Assembly (NCBI RefSeq): GCF_027484705.1
Contig: NZ_JAIXSL010000003.1
Location: 1 to 64,000, forward strand
Direction of reading: 5' to 3'
DNA from: Flavobacterium sp.
GTDB lineage: Bacteria; Bacteroidota; Bacteroidia; Flavobacteriales; Flavobacteriaceae
DNA length: 64,000 bases
Shown here: in pieces, positions 43,493 through 54,200 of the stretch
Numbering within the stretch: the stretch's first letter is position 1
Layout of the letters: every line of letters begins with the position of its first letter
Position numbers and translations under genes: made by a program
Notes under the pieces: generated by a model
The model's input: only the letters and a program-made list of their open reading frames with translations
Databases searched by the model: none
What the model was told of the DNA's origin: nothing

Positions 43493-43594
43493 ATGGAAAA
43501 GCTAAAGTCATTTTTGCACGAATACAACCTCGAAATCTTGCTTTTCGTCATTTATCTTTTAATAGGGATTTTCATATTGTATTGTTTGTTTTAA
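43493..43594 (+). CDS. Small hydrophobic protein, 33 aa
   Basis: The frame encodes MEKLKSFLHEYNLEILLFVI and then YLLIGIFILYCLF: a charged start and one transmembrane helix. It is shorter than most gene finders report. It lies 18 bp after the stop of the 105-aa gene and looks like a co-transcribed small membrane protein. Composition is reasonable for a single-span peptide, but nothing independent supports translation. Confidence 0.4.
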   Translation: MEKLKSFLHEYNLEILLFVIYLLIGIFILYCLF

Positions 43595-43727
43595 GTTGGA
43601 ATGAACTCCGTCTTTAATCGATTTCCGGAGATTATTGTTGGTTTTAGGCAAAATGTTGGTGAAGTATTTTTTGATTATGATTTTAGCGCGGCATACATAG
43701 AAGAAGTTAAAATTTTGAAACGGGAGT

Positions 43728-43773
43728 GTTATATCTTTTGTTTTCTTGATGTTATATCTTTTGTTTTTCTTTT
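43728..43773 (+). repeat. 23-bp tandem repeat at the lipL32-like promoter
   Basis: Two adjacent units start with the same 17 bases, GTTATATCTTTTGTTTT (43728 and 43751), and then diverge. The second contains the -33 element of the promoter at 43760. Confidence 0.7.
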
Positions 43774-43789
43774 AAAAATTTTATATTTG
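43760..43789 (+). promoter_or_regulatory. Strong promoter of the LipL32-like gene
   Basis: TTTG at 43760-43763 and TATATTTG at 43782-43789, an exact TAnnTTTG match, have an 18-bp spacer. The 5' leader would be about 55 bases. Confidence 0.75.
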
Positions 43790-43850
43790 AACCATATGGC
43801 GTAACCGAAAAGCCTTACGAGTAGGAAATCACAAAAAAACTAAAACGACA

Positions 43851-44549
43851 ATGAAAAAAAATGTATTCGCGGGGCTACTATGTCTTGCATTAGGAATGAC
43901 CATGACCGCTCAGAAATTAGATAAATTTGGAGCTGATCTAGGAAAAAAGAGTTTAATGGGTAAAGAAATCAGAGCTCCTTACACGGATATGTCAAGTTAT
44001 TTTGGCTATATCAAACCAGGCGCTGCTCCAGATGAAGTAAAAGACGGAAAAAAAATGTATTATGTGTATGTTTGGATTCCTTTAGCGGCACCAGAAATTG
44101 GGGTTCGAATGATTTCACCGGTGCCAGATAGCGTAAAACCAGCCGATGGAGATTATCAAACATTAGATTATAAAGCCAATGCTTCGGATACCAAAAACTT
44201 TTTTGATACTTGGATTACTTTAGAAAGAGCAGAAGGCGTTCTTAAAATTGAAGATGCAGCAGCCAAAGCAAAATCTGCAAAATGGACTAAAATTGATTCT
44301 AACGATGATTCTGGTGAAATGCCCGCTCAGCCTTCAGGAAGCAAATACAATTCTTTAATGCGTATTACCAGCGATACTTCTAATCCGATGAAATCTCTAA
44401 CGATGGGATTGTACAGAATTGGATTTACCACCTACAAACACGGGGAAGTTCAGGGAAGTTTCTTAGCCCAAATTGGAGCGCCAATCAAATTACCTGGAGT
44501 TGCTATAGCGGCAAGCGCTGATCAATTAGCAGCTTCGGTAAAAAAATAA
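43851..44549 (+). CDS. LipL32-family secreted protein
   Basis: The 232-residue protein has a signal peptide (GLLCLALGMTMTAQ). The body matches leptospiral LipL32: YVYVWIPLAAPEIGVRMISP, a WFDTW-type FFDTWITLERAEGV, KYNSLMRI, LYRIGFTTYKHGEVQGSF, and an acidic DSNDDSGE stretch at the place of the polyaspartate Ca site of LipL32. No clear lipobox remains (Cys11 is inside the hydrophobic core), so it may be a periplasmic or surface protein and not a lipoprotein. Its codon use and promoter suggest high expression. It is monocistronic, closed by the terminator at 44628. Confidence 0.85.
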   Translation: MKKNVFAGLLCLALGMTMTAQKLDKFGADLGKKSLMGKEIRAPYTDMSSYFGYIKPGAAPDEVKDGKKMYYVYVWIPLAAPEIGVRMISPVPDSVKPADGDYQTLDYKANASDTKNFFDTWITLERAEGVLKIEDAAAKAKSAKWTKIDSNDDSGEMPAQPSGSKYNSLMRITSDTSNPMKSLTMGLYRIGFTTYKHGEVQGSFLAQIGAPIKLPGVAIAASADQLAASVKK

Positions 44550-44627
44550 TTTTAGATTTTTATTTCGTTTTACGACGTTAAAAATTGTTGATTCTCAAAG
44601 TTTTTGCAGTTTTTAATGAAGTTGAAA

Positions 44628-44657
44628 AAAGCATCTCACTCGAGATGCTTTTTTTTG
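44628..44657 (+). terminator. Terminator after the LipL32-like gene
   Basis: GCATCTC and GAGATGC arms around an ACTC loop, flanked by A and T runs. It lies about 80 bp past the stop, and it rules out an earlier start for the SDR gene. Confidence 0.85.
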
Positions 44658-44677
44658 TTATTTTTACAAAAAAAACT

Positions 44678-45355
44678 TTGAAGAATATTATTGTCACAGG
44701 CACTTCTAGAGGAATCGGTTATGCGTTAGCATTGCAATTTGGGAATGCCGGCCATCAGGTTTTAGCGATTTCGAGAAAGACGCCAAAAGAACTCTTAGAG
44801 CATCCAAATATCACTTGCCTTTCCGTAGATTTATCGCAAGAAAATGAGATGATTCCCATTGAAAAGTTTCTTTCTTCCACTTGGGAAAAAGTAGATGCCA
44901 TCATTCACAATGCCGGAGCCTTACTCTTAAAACCATTCGAAAACACTTCACGGCAGGATTTTGAAAATATTTACAACGTCAATGTTTTTGCAGTGGCTAA
45001 TCTCACGCAAATCGCATTGCCTTATATGTCAAAAGGAAGTCATGTGGTCACAATCAGTTCCATGGGTGGCATTCAGGGAAGCATGAAATTTGCCGGACTT
45101 GCGGCCTATTCCTCAAGCAAAGGCGCGGTGATTACTTTATCGGAATTGCTCGCCGAAGAATATAAAGAACGCGGAATTGCTTTCAATGTGTTGGCTTTAG
45201 GTTCTGTACAGACCGAAATGTTGGCGGAAGCTTTTCCGGGCTACGAGGCGCCGCTTACCGCTATTGAAATGGCAGCATACATTTATAATTTTGCCTTAAC
45301 CGGACATCAGTTTTATAATGGGAAAGTATTACAGGTTTCTTCCACAACGCCTTAA
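44678..45355 (+). CDS. Short-chain dehydrogenase/reductase
   Basis: The 225-residue SDR has the NAD(P) motif IIVTGTSRGIGYAL at its start, NAGALLLKPFENTS, the catalytic Ser in VVTISSMGG, and YSSSKGA (Tyr and Lys). The frame is open from 44585, but the terminator at 44628-44657 lies inside that extension, so I use the TTG at 44678. Its substrate is unknown. It is followed by the SprT-like gene after 51 bp. Confidence 0.85.
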   Translation: MKNIIVTGTSRGIGYALALQFGNAGHQVLAISRKTPKELLEHPNITCLSVDLSQENEMIPIEKFLSSTWEKVDAIIHNAGALLLKPFENTSRQDFENIYNVNVFAVANLTQIALPYMSKGSHVVTISSMGGIQGSMKFAGLAAYSSSKGAVITLSELLAEEYKERGIAFNVLALGSVQTEMLAEAFPGYEAPLTAIEMAAYIYNFALTGHQFYNGKVLQVSSTTP

Positions 45356-45406
45356 ATTTGTCAATAAGTTGCGGTTTTAATCAAAGCTGACAACCGGAAT
45401 ACATTC

Positions 45407-46003
45407 ATGAACGAAACATTAGCCAAATACCTTCCCGAGCACGCTGTAAAACCAGTGTTTGAGCTTATTGTTGCCCACGAAGTGCATCTCAAAATCGTCA
45501 ACGAGCGCGTCACCCGTCATGGCGATTACCGTAAAGCGTTGAATGGTAAACACGAAATTACGGTCAATGCGAATCTCAACAAGTATAAATTCCTGATCAC
45601 TTTAATCCATGAGATTTCGCACCTTGTCGCATTTGAAAAGTTCGGTAGGAACATCAAACCCCACGGCAGTGAGTGGAAGTATACGTTTCAAAGGTTGATG
45701 ATTCCGTTCATACGCCCAGAGATTTTCCCGGGGCAATTGCTGCCTTTGCTCGCCAGACATTTCAAAAACCCGACGGCAAGCAGCGATGTCGATGCGACTT
45801 TATCGTTAGCCTTAAAACAGTTTGACCAACGCAATGATAAAAATTATATCTTTGAAATTCCTTACGGAAGCCGATTCCGGATTCATAACGGGAAGGTTTT
45901 TCAAAAAGGAGCTTTGCGCACCAAACGGTATGAATGTGTGGAGTTGAGCTCCGGAAGAATGTACCTTTTCAATCCGAATGCGGAAGTGGAATTGCTTGAT
46001 TAA
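45407..46003 (+). CDS. SprT-like zinc metalloprotease-domain protein
   Basis: The 198-residue protein contains the SprT zinc motif HEISHLVAFEKFG near residue 67 and a third ligand in KPHGSEWKYTFQRLM. A C-terminal YGSRFRIHNGKVFQKGALRTKRYECVE segment has strand character. SprT-domain proteins cleave or bind nucleic-acid-linked protein in eukaryotes; the bacterial role is less clear. It lies between SDR and ManC genes, all on the plus strand. Confidence 0.85.
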   Translation: MNETLAKYLPEHAVKPVFELIVAHEVHLKIVNERVTRHGDYRKALNGKHEITVNANLNKYKFLITLIHEISHLVAFEKFGRNIKPHGSEWKYTFQRLMIPFIRPEIFPGQLLPLLARHFKNPTASSDVDATLSLALKQFDQRNDKNYIFEIPYGSRFRIHNGKVFQKGALRTKRYECVELSSGRMYLFNPNAEVELLD

Positions 46004-46066
46004 TAAAAAGAATAGATTCGAATTAAAAAATCTCAGCGACATAGTATCTCAGCAACTTAAATACAA

Positions 46067-47125
46067 ATGAACAAAAATTATTACGCCATATTGATGGCTG
46101 GCGGTGTAGGATCAAGATTCTGGCCAGTCAGTACTGCCGAATTCCCGAAACAGTTTCACGATATGTTGGGCGCAGGTGAAACCTTGATTCAGAAAACCTT
46201 CAGCCGGTTGTCGAAATTGATTCCGGTGGAAAACATTCTGATCCTGACCAACGAAAAATACAACCACATCGTGTTAGAGCAGTTGCCTTTGGTAAAACAG
46301 GAGCAAGTGTTACTCGAACCGGCCATGCGCAATACGGCGCCCTGCATTTTATACGCTTCGATGAAAATCAAAAAGCAAAATCCCGATGCAGTGATGGTCG
46401 TAGCGCCTAGTGATCACTGGATTGAAGACGAATTGCTTTTTGCCAGTAATCTGCAGCAGTGTTTCGATTTTTGCAGCAGTGAAAATGCTTTGATGACCTT
46501 AGGAATCCAGCCGACTTTCCCGAACACAGGTTTTGGTTACATCGAATTTGATAAAACCGACAATAACGCCATCAAAAAAGTAAACCAATTCCGTGAAAAA
46601 CCGGATTACGAAACGGCAAAATCATTTTTAGAAAGTGGCAATTTTCTCTGGAATGGCGGTATTTTTATCTGGAGCGTCAAAGCGATTTCGGAGTCTTTTG
46701 AAAAATTTCAACCGCAGATGAACGCCTTGTTTTTAAAAGGTTGGGAAGCATACAATACAGAAGCTGAAAAAGAATTCATTGCCCAAAACTATGGTTTGGC
46801 TGAGAACATCTCAATCGATTATGCCGTGATGGAAAAGGCCAAAAATGTATACGTGCTTCCTGCGACTTTCGACTGGAATGATCTTGGCACTTGGGGTTCG
46901 CTGCACGAGAAACTCGATAAAGACGAAAATAATAATGCAGTGGTCAATGCGATGGTTTTCCTCGAGAATGCTTCGGACAACATCATTCGCTCGGATGCCA
47001 ACAAACTTATTGTGATTGACGGGCTCACCGATTATATTATTGTCGATAATAAAGATACGCTGCTGATTTACCCTAAAAGTAAGGAACAGGAAATCAAAGG
47101 CATCGTGAGCCAATTGAAAAAATAA
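46067..47125 (+). CDS. manC: Mannose-1-phosphate guanylyltransferase
   Basis: The 352-residue nucleotidyltransferase makes GDP-mannose from mannose-1-phosphate and GTP for polysaccharide or glycoprotein synthesis. The N-terminal pyrophosphorylase motif LMAGGVGSRFWPVSTAEFPKQF is complete. EPAMRNTAPCILYASM, APSDHWIEDELLF, IEFDKTD and the end WNDLGTWGSLHEKL belong to the family. It lacks the isomerase domain of bifunctional enzymes. The symbol manC is by homology and could be manB or rfbM in other schemes. Confidence 0.9.
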   Translation: MNKNYYAILMAGGVGSRFWPVSTAEFPKQFHDMLGAGETLIQKTFSRLSKLIPVENILILTNEKYNHIVLEQLPLVKQEQVLLEPAMRNTAPCILYASMKIKKQNPDAVMVVAPSDHWIEDELLFASNLQQCFDFCSSENALMTLGIQPTFPNTGFGYIEFDKTDNNAIKKVNQFREKPDYETAKSFLESGNFLWNGGIFIWSVKAISESFEKFQPQMNALFLKGWEAYNTEAEKEFIAQNYGLAENISIDYAVMEKAKNVYVLPATFDWNDLGTWGSLHEKLDKDENNNAVVNAMVFLENASDNIIRSDANKLIVIDGLTDYIIVDNKDTLLIYPKSKEQEIKGIVSQLKK

Positions 47126-47133
47126 GCAGACAA

Positions 47134-47161
47134 GGCGGGGAGAAATCTCCGCTTTTTTTTC
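47134..47161 (+). terminator. Terminator after the guanylyltransferase gene
   Basis: GCGGGGAG and CTCCGC arms around AAAT, followed by an eight-T run. It lies a few bases past the stop. Confidence 0.8.
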
Positions 47162-47326
47162 GAATACTCAGTCAAACCCGAGGAATACTAATTGGCAGTT
47201 TGTTCTTTCGACCAAACCCATTACTTTTAGTATGGCTTTTGGGAAATTGTGAGTCCATCGGTCATCATGTTGTTTTATTGATTAATTTAGGGAAATGTTT
47301 GTGTTTAATTTTAAGTCGGTCTAGCT

Positions 47327-50300
47327 ATGATAAGAAAAATGCTTCAGGAAAAATTTTCTACAATTTTTATTTTTATAGCTTTCTTTTTGAGTCAGTCCGC
47401 TTTTTCGCAATTAAACAATTTTACGCTCACCGTCACTAAAACCAATGAAAGTTGCTCGGGCAATGGTAGCTTATCTTTTGTGGTCGGCAATCCTACGCCG
47501 GGCGCTACCTTCGTGTATTCCGTTTATTTGTTGCCCAACACAACCAACCCGATAGGCGTTACTTCCGCAAGCTCTATTACTGGCTTGGTCGCAGGCAATT
47601 ATCGTGTCGTGGCTTTGCAATCTTTAGGGAATCTCTTTAATACACAACAACAGGATATCCTGATTTCAAATGTGATCAATCCTCTGGTTTTCCAGGTCAG
47701 CGGGCAACCCATTGATTGTGTGCATGGCACCATTACAGTCAATGTGACGCAAGGAAATCCCGCAACCTATGAAATTATTTCAGGACCGGTCATTGTGCCG
47801 CCTCAAACTTCAAGCACTTTTGTTGACTTGAGTGTAGGGCAGTATGTCGTGCGTGTTAATGATGTATGTGGCGACGGAATTGTCCAGACTTATAATCTTA
47901 GCGGCGTCAGTAACTTGAATATTTCCGGAATCTCACAATCGTGTGCTCCGGTAAGTTGTGGTTCTACTGGCGGCAGGATTACGATTTCAACAGCTGTGGG
48001 TTCTGCGATATATTATCCACTCGAAGTCGTGACGACCATTATTCCGCCCAACGGAGGTACGCCAACGATCGATACGCAAATCGTTACTTCGGGAACTACT
48101 AATCCTCCGCGTGCGTTTGTAGATTTAAATTTGCCGATTTTGAACGGATTGACTTATTCCTATACCGTTAAAGTCACCGATGCATGTCAAAATACGTTTC
48201 TATACAACGGGAGTAGCCTCATCAGAGAAAGCAGTATCGAGTTTCTCGTGACTCCTGAAGGTGATGGTTTATTGAGCCAATTGAATATCGATGCCTGCAA
48301 TTTTGTACCGCCAATCACGGTTCATTTTATTGATGCACCCGTAGGTTTTGACCCTGCCTTGTTCAATCCACAGCACCCTGGACCTTTTTCAACAGTGCCT
48401 ATTGTCTACAGTTCAACACCGGAACATCAGCTTCCTTTTGGCCATTATGAAGTGGAAGTAACCGACGCTTGTGGTATACCTGACACGGGAGAAGGAACAT
48501 TGGCAGCGTGTCGTCCGGATATTTCTGCGACCCCAATCTGTTCGACTTTTGGGTTGGTGAAAATAAAAGTGATCAATACCGTTATTATTACTGCGGCACC
48601 TGCGGGATTTCCTTTTCCGTTGCCCTATGACGCCACTTCTCAGGTGGTAAACCATCAATTTTCGATTCAACTTGCTTTAGGAACCTATACTTTTGAAGGC
48701 ATTGATGCATGTAACCAGCCTTACACAATTACTAGAACCTTAGATTTGGCTACATACACGATTACGGCTGATAACGAAGGTGGTTGTGAAGCAAACACAG
48801 GAAGCATAAGTATTAAATATGCCAATATAGGCCTTGAGCTTGCGATTGTCGGAGTAAGTATTATCGGAGCGCCACCGGCATTTGCGTATCCTTTGCCTTT
48901 TGATGCCTCATCCTATATCTTGCCTACTGCAGAAATCAAAGTGCTGATTAACGGATTGCCTGCCGGAGATTACGTCCTTCAGATTACCGATGTTTGTGGC
49001 AATCTGTATCCGTTATCGGTAACGGTGCCACAGATCATTTCTACAGCAATACCTACGGTAGGTTTTCTCAAAGGCTGTACTGATGGTTTCGGTTCGATGT
49101 TTATAGACACCCCAAACCGGAGGTTTTCACAAGTGATTATTACCAATGCGCCAACGGGCTTTAACCATACACTTCCTTATGATGTTTCGTTTAATATTAG
49201 CCCTCAAGGTAAGTTCTACATGAACAATTTGCCCGAAGGAACTTATAGTTTCCATACGCTTGATGTTTGTGGTATTGCCAATGATTTTCAAACATTCGTC
49301 CCGGGTTATCACGTTATTCAAAGCACAGCCACTATTGTGGAGAACTGCGGTTCTTTTAATCTGATATTGAATCACGTCATGGATCAGCCTTATTCTCAAA
49401 GTTTCTGGTTGCAACGGTGGGATCCCGTCACAAGCCAGTGGAAGCACCCTTTCACAGGAGTGCCTTTTTTAAATGGTGCTGTACCCAATGCGACCAATTC
49501 TTATCAGGTGTATAATTTTGCGACCAATTTCAATATCGCTTTGTATGGGAAATTTCGCGTCGTGAAAATAAACTCCATATACAGCAATGGCGATTCGGCG
49601 CTGACGACTTGTGCTACAGAAGTCATCAAGGAATTCGAATTTACCGGAGAGCTCAGGGTACTCAATGCAACAGGCGTGCTCTGCAACGATAGCAGTTACA
49701 ATACATTTATTACCGTGGCTGGGGTTCCGCCTTTTACCTTTAAGATTACGACCAGAGACGGCAATCCTTTTTTGGTTGATAATGGGAACTCTAATTATTT
49801 TTCAAACTTAACCGCAGGGCTTTATAATTTCCAGATTGAAGACCATTGTGGCAATATCGTGAATCGGGTCTACGACATCGCGACCTTGCTTGAACCCGCT
49901 ATATCACAAAGCAATTTATGCGACGGACAAAATGGCAAACTGATTGCACCCGCCGTTTCGTTTTTAAATTACCAATGGTGGAATGCCAATGCGCCGAGCG
50001 TGATTCTGAGTACGACCAGTACCTTAAATTTCACTCCATTTTATAGTAGTGTAAATTCAGGAACTTATTTCGTGAGGATATATTCGACTTCTACGTTGTC
50101 TTGCCTTGATAAAACCTTATCCTATGCGATTCCGACCACCAGTAACCCGCGTGCCGGAAATGATAATACTGTGACGTTGTGCGGGAATTCGACGTCCGTG
50201 AATCTGTTTACACTTTTGGCCGGAGTTTATGACACCACCGGATCTTGGGAGGAAATCACCAATAGCGGCATGCTTACCGGAGCCAACTGGAACCCGATGA

Positions 50301-51130
50301 GCATTCCATACGGTATTTACCGGTTTAAATACTTGGTCAATGGTTTTTGCAATGATTCCGATGAAGCCCTCATTACGATTGATCTGAAAGATATTCCGGA
50401 CACACCTGTCATTACCTCTGATTCCTTTTTCTGTCTTAACCAGCCGCTTGAATTCCAAGTCAATCCGATTTTCAATGCGAGTTATCAGTGGTCGGGTCCG
50501 AATAATTTCGTGTCTAATGAACAGAATCCAACGATAGAGAATCCCACTTTGTCAGACTCGGGGTTATACACTGTTAAAGCTATAGTTAATGGCTGCGAAT
50601 CGAGTAATTCGGTGACCGTCACGGGCCAGTCCGTACCAGATTTCAGTCTTAAAGGAGAATGTGCGGGAGCCATTTATACTATAACGGTAACTCCAACGAA
50701 CAATTCCTTTGATGCGGGCAATGTCAGTTATTCCTGGACTGGGCCGAACAATTTTACAGCTTCAGTGAATCCCGTTGATGTTACGGGTCTCACGGCAGGG
50801 GACTATACTGTGAGCGTGACCAATACAGAAGGATGCTCGACGTCAAAAAGTATTCCGGTGGCCAATACTTTCTGTGGACAGGTGCAGCTCGGCATTTCGC
50901 CGAACGATGATGGTTATAACGAATCGTTCGATTTGACGGGTCTGGGAAAAGACATCAAGTTTGAAATTTTCAACCGCTATGGCACCATGGTTTACAAACA
51001 GGACGGTTATACCAACCAATGGCACGGACAGGATTATAAGAACCGCCAATTGCCCGATGCGACTTATTATTACTATATCAAATTAGGTTCAGGTGAAGAA
51101 AAAACGGGTTGGGTGTATGTGACGCGATAA
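47327..51130 (+). CDS. Giant T9SS type B surface protein, paralogue 1
   Basis: The 1267-residue protein has a signal peptide (IFIFIAFFLSQSAFSQ) and many Ig-like/PKD-like repeats of about 100 residues that end in DVCG or DACG, with LPYD-type and FNISP-type marks (for example GFNHTLPYDVSFNIS). It ends in a gliding-motility-associated (CHU_C, type B) sorting domain from LGISPNDDGYNESFDL to GEEKTGWVYVTR. It is probably a T9SS-exported surface adhesin. Paralogue 2 follows after 158 bp of intergenic DNA. No enzymatic motif is seen. Confidence 0.85.
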   Translation: MIRKMLQEKFSTIFIFIAFFLSQSAFSQLNNFTLTVTKTNESCSGNGSLSFVVGNPTPGATFVYSVYLLPNTTNPIGVTSASSITGLVAGNYRVVALQSLGNLFNTQQQDILISNVINPLVFQVSGQPIDCVHGTITVNVTQGNPATYEIISGPVIVPPQTSSTFVDLSVGQYVVRVNDVCGDGIVQTYNLSGVSNLNISGISQSCAPVSCGSTGGRITISTAVGSAIYYPLEVVTTIIPPNGGTPTIDTQIVTSGTTNPPRAFVDLNLPILNGLTYSYTVKVTDACQNTFLYNGSSLIRESSIEFLVTPEGDGLLSQLNIDACNFVPPITVHFIDAPVGFDPALFNPQHPGPFSTVPIVYSSTPEHQLPFGHYEVEVTDACGIPDTGEGTLAACRPDISATPICSTFGLVKIKVINTVIITAAPAGFPFPLPYDATSQVVNHQFSIQLALGTYTFEGIDACNQPYTITRTLDLATYTITADNEGGCEANTGSISIKYANIGLELAIVGVSIIGAPPAFAYPLPFDASSYILPTAEIKVLINGLPAGDYVLQITDVCGNLYPLSVTVPQIISTAIPTVGFLKGCTDGFGSMFIDTPNRRFSQVIITNAPTGFNHTLPYDVSFNISPQGKFYMNNLPEGTYSFHTLDVCGIANDFQTFVPGYHVIQSTATIVENCGSFNLILNHVMDQPYSQSFWLQRWDPVTSQWKHPFTGVPFLNGAVPNATNSYQVYNFATNFNIALYGKFRVVKINSIYSNGDSALTTCATEVIKEFEFTGELRVLNATGVLCNDSSYNTFITVAGVPPFTFKITTRDGNPFLVDNGNSNYFSNLTAGLYNFQIEDHCGNIVNRVYDIATLLEPAISQSNLCDGQNGKLIAPAVSFLNYQWWNANAPSVILSTTSTLNFTPFYSSVNSGTYFVRIYSTSTLSCLDKTLSYAIPTTSNPRAGNDNTVTLCGNSTSVNLFTLLAGVYDTTGSWEEITNSGMLTGANWNPMSIPYGIYRFKYLVNGFCNDSDEALITIDLKDIPDTPVITSDSFFCLNQPLEFQVNPIFNASYQWSGPNNFVSNEQNPTIENPTLSDSGLYTVKAIVNGCESSNSVTVTGQSVPDFSLKGECAGAIYTITVTPTNNSFDAGNVSYSWTGPNNFTASVNPVDVTGLTAGDYTVSVTNTEGCSTSKSIPVANTFCGQVQLGISPNDDGYNESFDLTGLGKDIKFEIFNRYGTMVYKQDGYTNQWHGQDYKNRQLPDATYYYYIKLGSGEEKTGWVYVTR

Positions 51131-51288
51131 CATGTTTTCGTTTGAGATAAACCTCTCGTACTTTTTGAATCAATTCGAAAAATACACATAATCAACCAGC
51201 GTTTTATTGGAGGTTTATCAAAATCCCGCATTCGCTTTAATAATTGGATTCCTTAAGAGAATTGTTTTGCCAAAAAGTAACAGCCGCT

Positions 51289-54200
51289 ATGAGAAAAGAT
51301 TTGCATCAAAAATACTATTCCTTTATTGCAGTTTTAGTTTTTTTTCTCTTGACTCAAATTGCTTTTGCTCAATTACCCAATTTTACCCTTACCGTTACCA
51401 AAACTGACGAAAGTTGTACGGCCAATGGAACGTTGAATTTTTCCGTCACCAATACAGCAGACGGAGCCACGGTAGTTTATCAGATATTTCGATTGCCCGA
51501 TGTGACCAATCCTATAACAGAAACCAATGCCAATTCGTTTGGCGGGCTTACAGCAGGGACCTATAAAGTGCTGGCAACCCAGTTTTTAGGCAATTTAAGT
51601 GCTTCGCAGCAGCAGACTGTTACTTTATTCAATACCATAGTGCCGCTAGATTATGATATCATCGGGCAGCCCGTTTCATGTGGTACTCTGGGCAGTATAA
51701 CGGTGCATGTCACACAAGGGAATCCCGTCGCTTATGAAATCATTTCAGGACCCGTCATCATTCCGCCGCAATCGTCCCCAATTTTGTCTGGATTGCCGCT
51801 CGGGGAATATGACGTTCGCGTGATTGACAACTGTGGGGAAGGCGTGGTGCAAACTTATCGGATTTTGGAAGCGGCGTCAACATTGTATTTAAACATCGTT
51901 CATGAAGATCCAAACGGGTTCTGCAATTTGACGAGCTGTAACACGCGTATGGCCCACTTTGTCATAACACCACCATTAACGGGAGCTATTGTTTATCCGA
52001 TTTTGGTTGAAATCACGGTATTTCCTCCCGATGGCAGCGCGCCATTTATAGCGAATCAGACCATTACAAGTGGAAATTCCCAGTATCTTGATGCCGTATT
52101 CGAAATTCCATATTTTGACGTGGATAATTATTTTGCGACCATTAAAGTTACGGATCAATGCGGGAATACTGCTATAGCGGATCATCTCCCAATATCAAAT
52201 ATTCGCAGAGCATTCATCTACGGACAGGACCCGAGGTCATGTTTAAATGAAATCAATGTCAGCGCTTGTGGTTTCTTACCGCCCTTCATGGTGGAGTTTT
52301 TAGAGGCTCCGGCAGGGTTTAATCCGATAACTTACAATCCGCTTCATCCGGGCCCCATGGATTTGATACATTATATTGCTACACCCAATAGTCAAATCCC
52401 TGAGGGTGATTATCTGATTAAAGTAACAGACCAATGTGGCCTAGTGTTGCAGGAGGTTTTTACTGTCGAAGATTCTAAAACCAGATACTTGCGTTTTCCA
52501 GGATATGAGGGTTGTGAATTTAACACTATTGTAGAAATCGGGCCTGGGGTTTTGCCAGCCACCGTAATTATTACGGGAGCACCTTCAGGATATCTTCATG
52601 ACTTGCCCTATGATGTTTCGTTTAATATCTCACCGATAACTGGCGTTTTTTCTATGACTTTTAATGTGCCTGGAATTTATACGGTCACAGGAGTGAATGT
52701 TTGTGGTGATGTGTACACTTTAGAAATTGAAATTCCGGAATCTGATCTTTATCTCAAATGGGATGTCAACGTAAGTTATAATGGTTGTGCCAATAATGGG
52801 AATGCTATTTTTCTTGCCCTTAGAGATGATCAGGTTGAAAATCGGCCTCCTGCACCAGAATTATTGTCGGTATTTATCACACAAGCGCCACCAAATTTCG
52901 AACAACCTTTGCCTTATGATGTGTCTTTCACCATCAATGATACCACCCATTTATCAGCCAATATAGAACACTTGGTTCCCGGCGATTATACGATTCAGGT
53001 TACGGATGTATGCGGGCAAATATATATTCAGACAATCAATATTCCACCAACGCTTCCGCCGCCTCCTTCGGTCAGAAAATTAAACGGTTGTGATCTTGGC
53101 ATGGGTTCGATAGCCATCAATTCTAGTTTTGACAGCACTTTGGTTTCGGTCATCATGCAGACGGCACCCTCGAATTTTACGCATAATATGCCCTATGATG
53201 TGGCTTTTAATATAGATCCGGTGGGTGGTTTTTCGATGAATACCTTACCCGCAGGAACCTATACTTTTTTTACACGAGACAGTTGCGGGAATGAAGCGTT
53301 GAGCGAGGTCATCATTGTTGGTTTGGCGATAGAGCTTGATTTATTTTCACTCAACGGTAACTGCGGTTCTTTTGACGTGAGTGTCTACCATCGCACCAAC
53401 GATACTTTTCAGTTGGCTTTGTGGCTTCAGAAATTTAACCCCGTCACACAACAGTGGGGACATCCATACACGGGTTCCGCTTATGCTAATGGTTCAACAC
53501 CTAATGCTACGAATTCGCTTTTGCTTCAAAATTACAGTACCAATTTTAATATAGCCGCGTTGGGCAGGTTTAGGATCATGAGAAGCAATTTAATATTTCC
53601 GAACGCAGCATCTTACACCTTTTTCGCCTGTAGAGAGGTCATCAGAGAGTTCGAATATACCGGAGAATTGAAGATTACCAATGCCAATACGATTCCTTGT
53701 AGTAATGGCAGTTATGGGGTTTTTGTGGAAGCTGAAGGCGTCGCTCCATTGGCCTATTCGATTACGAGTAAAGACGGACAGTCCTTTTTTATCGACAACG
53801 GCACCTCGAATACTTTCTCCGGACTGCAATCGGGAATTTACAATTTTCAAGTGCGCGACTGGTGTGGTAATATTGTCAACAGGCTTTTTGATATTACAAC
53901 ATTATCAGAACCCGCGGTTATTCCAAACCATCTGTGTGATGGGCAAAACGGCTACTTGTCTGTGGTAGCTTTTTCATTCTTTAATTACCAATGGTGGAAA
54001 GCCGATAACCCGAATCTGATATTGAGCAACACCAATACGTTGGCTTTTTCGCCTTTTTCCAATGCACTGTCGCCGGGAACTTATCACGTTAGGATTTATT
54101 CTACTTCCGGACTTACCTGCATTGATCGTGTGCTTACTTATATCGTCACAGTTCCATTGCTGCCTAATGCTGGGTTGGATGGTGAAAAAGATTTTTGTGG

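Noticed and set aside
43601..43804. 67-residue frame MNSVFNRFPEIIVGF
   Set aside because: It covers the tandem repeat and the strong promoter (43760-43789) of the LipL32-like gene, has low complexity at its end and no homologous look.
44585..44677. N-terminal extension of the SDR gene
   Set aside because: A terminator at 44628-44657 lies inside it and the Rossmann motif begins right after the TTG at 44678.
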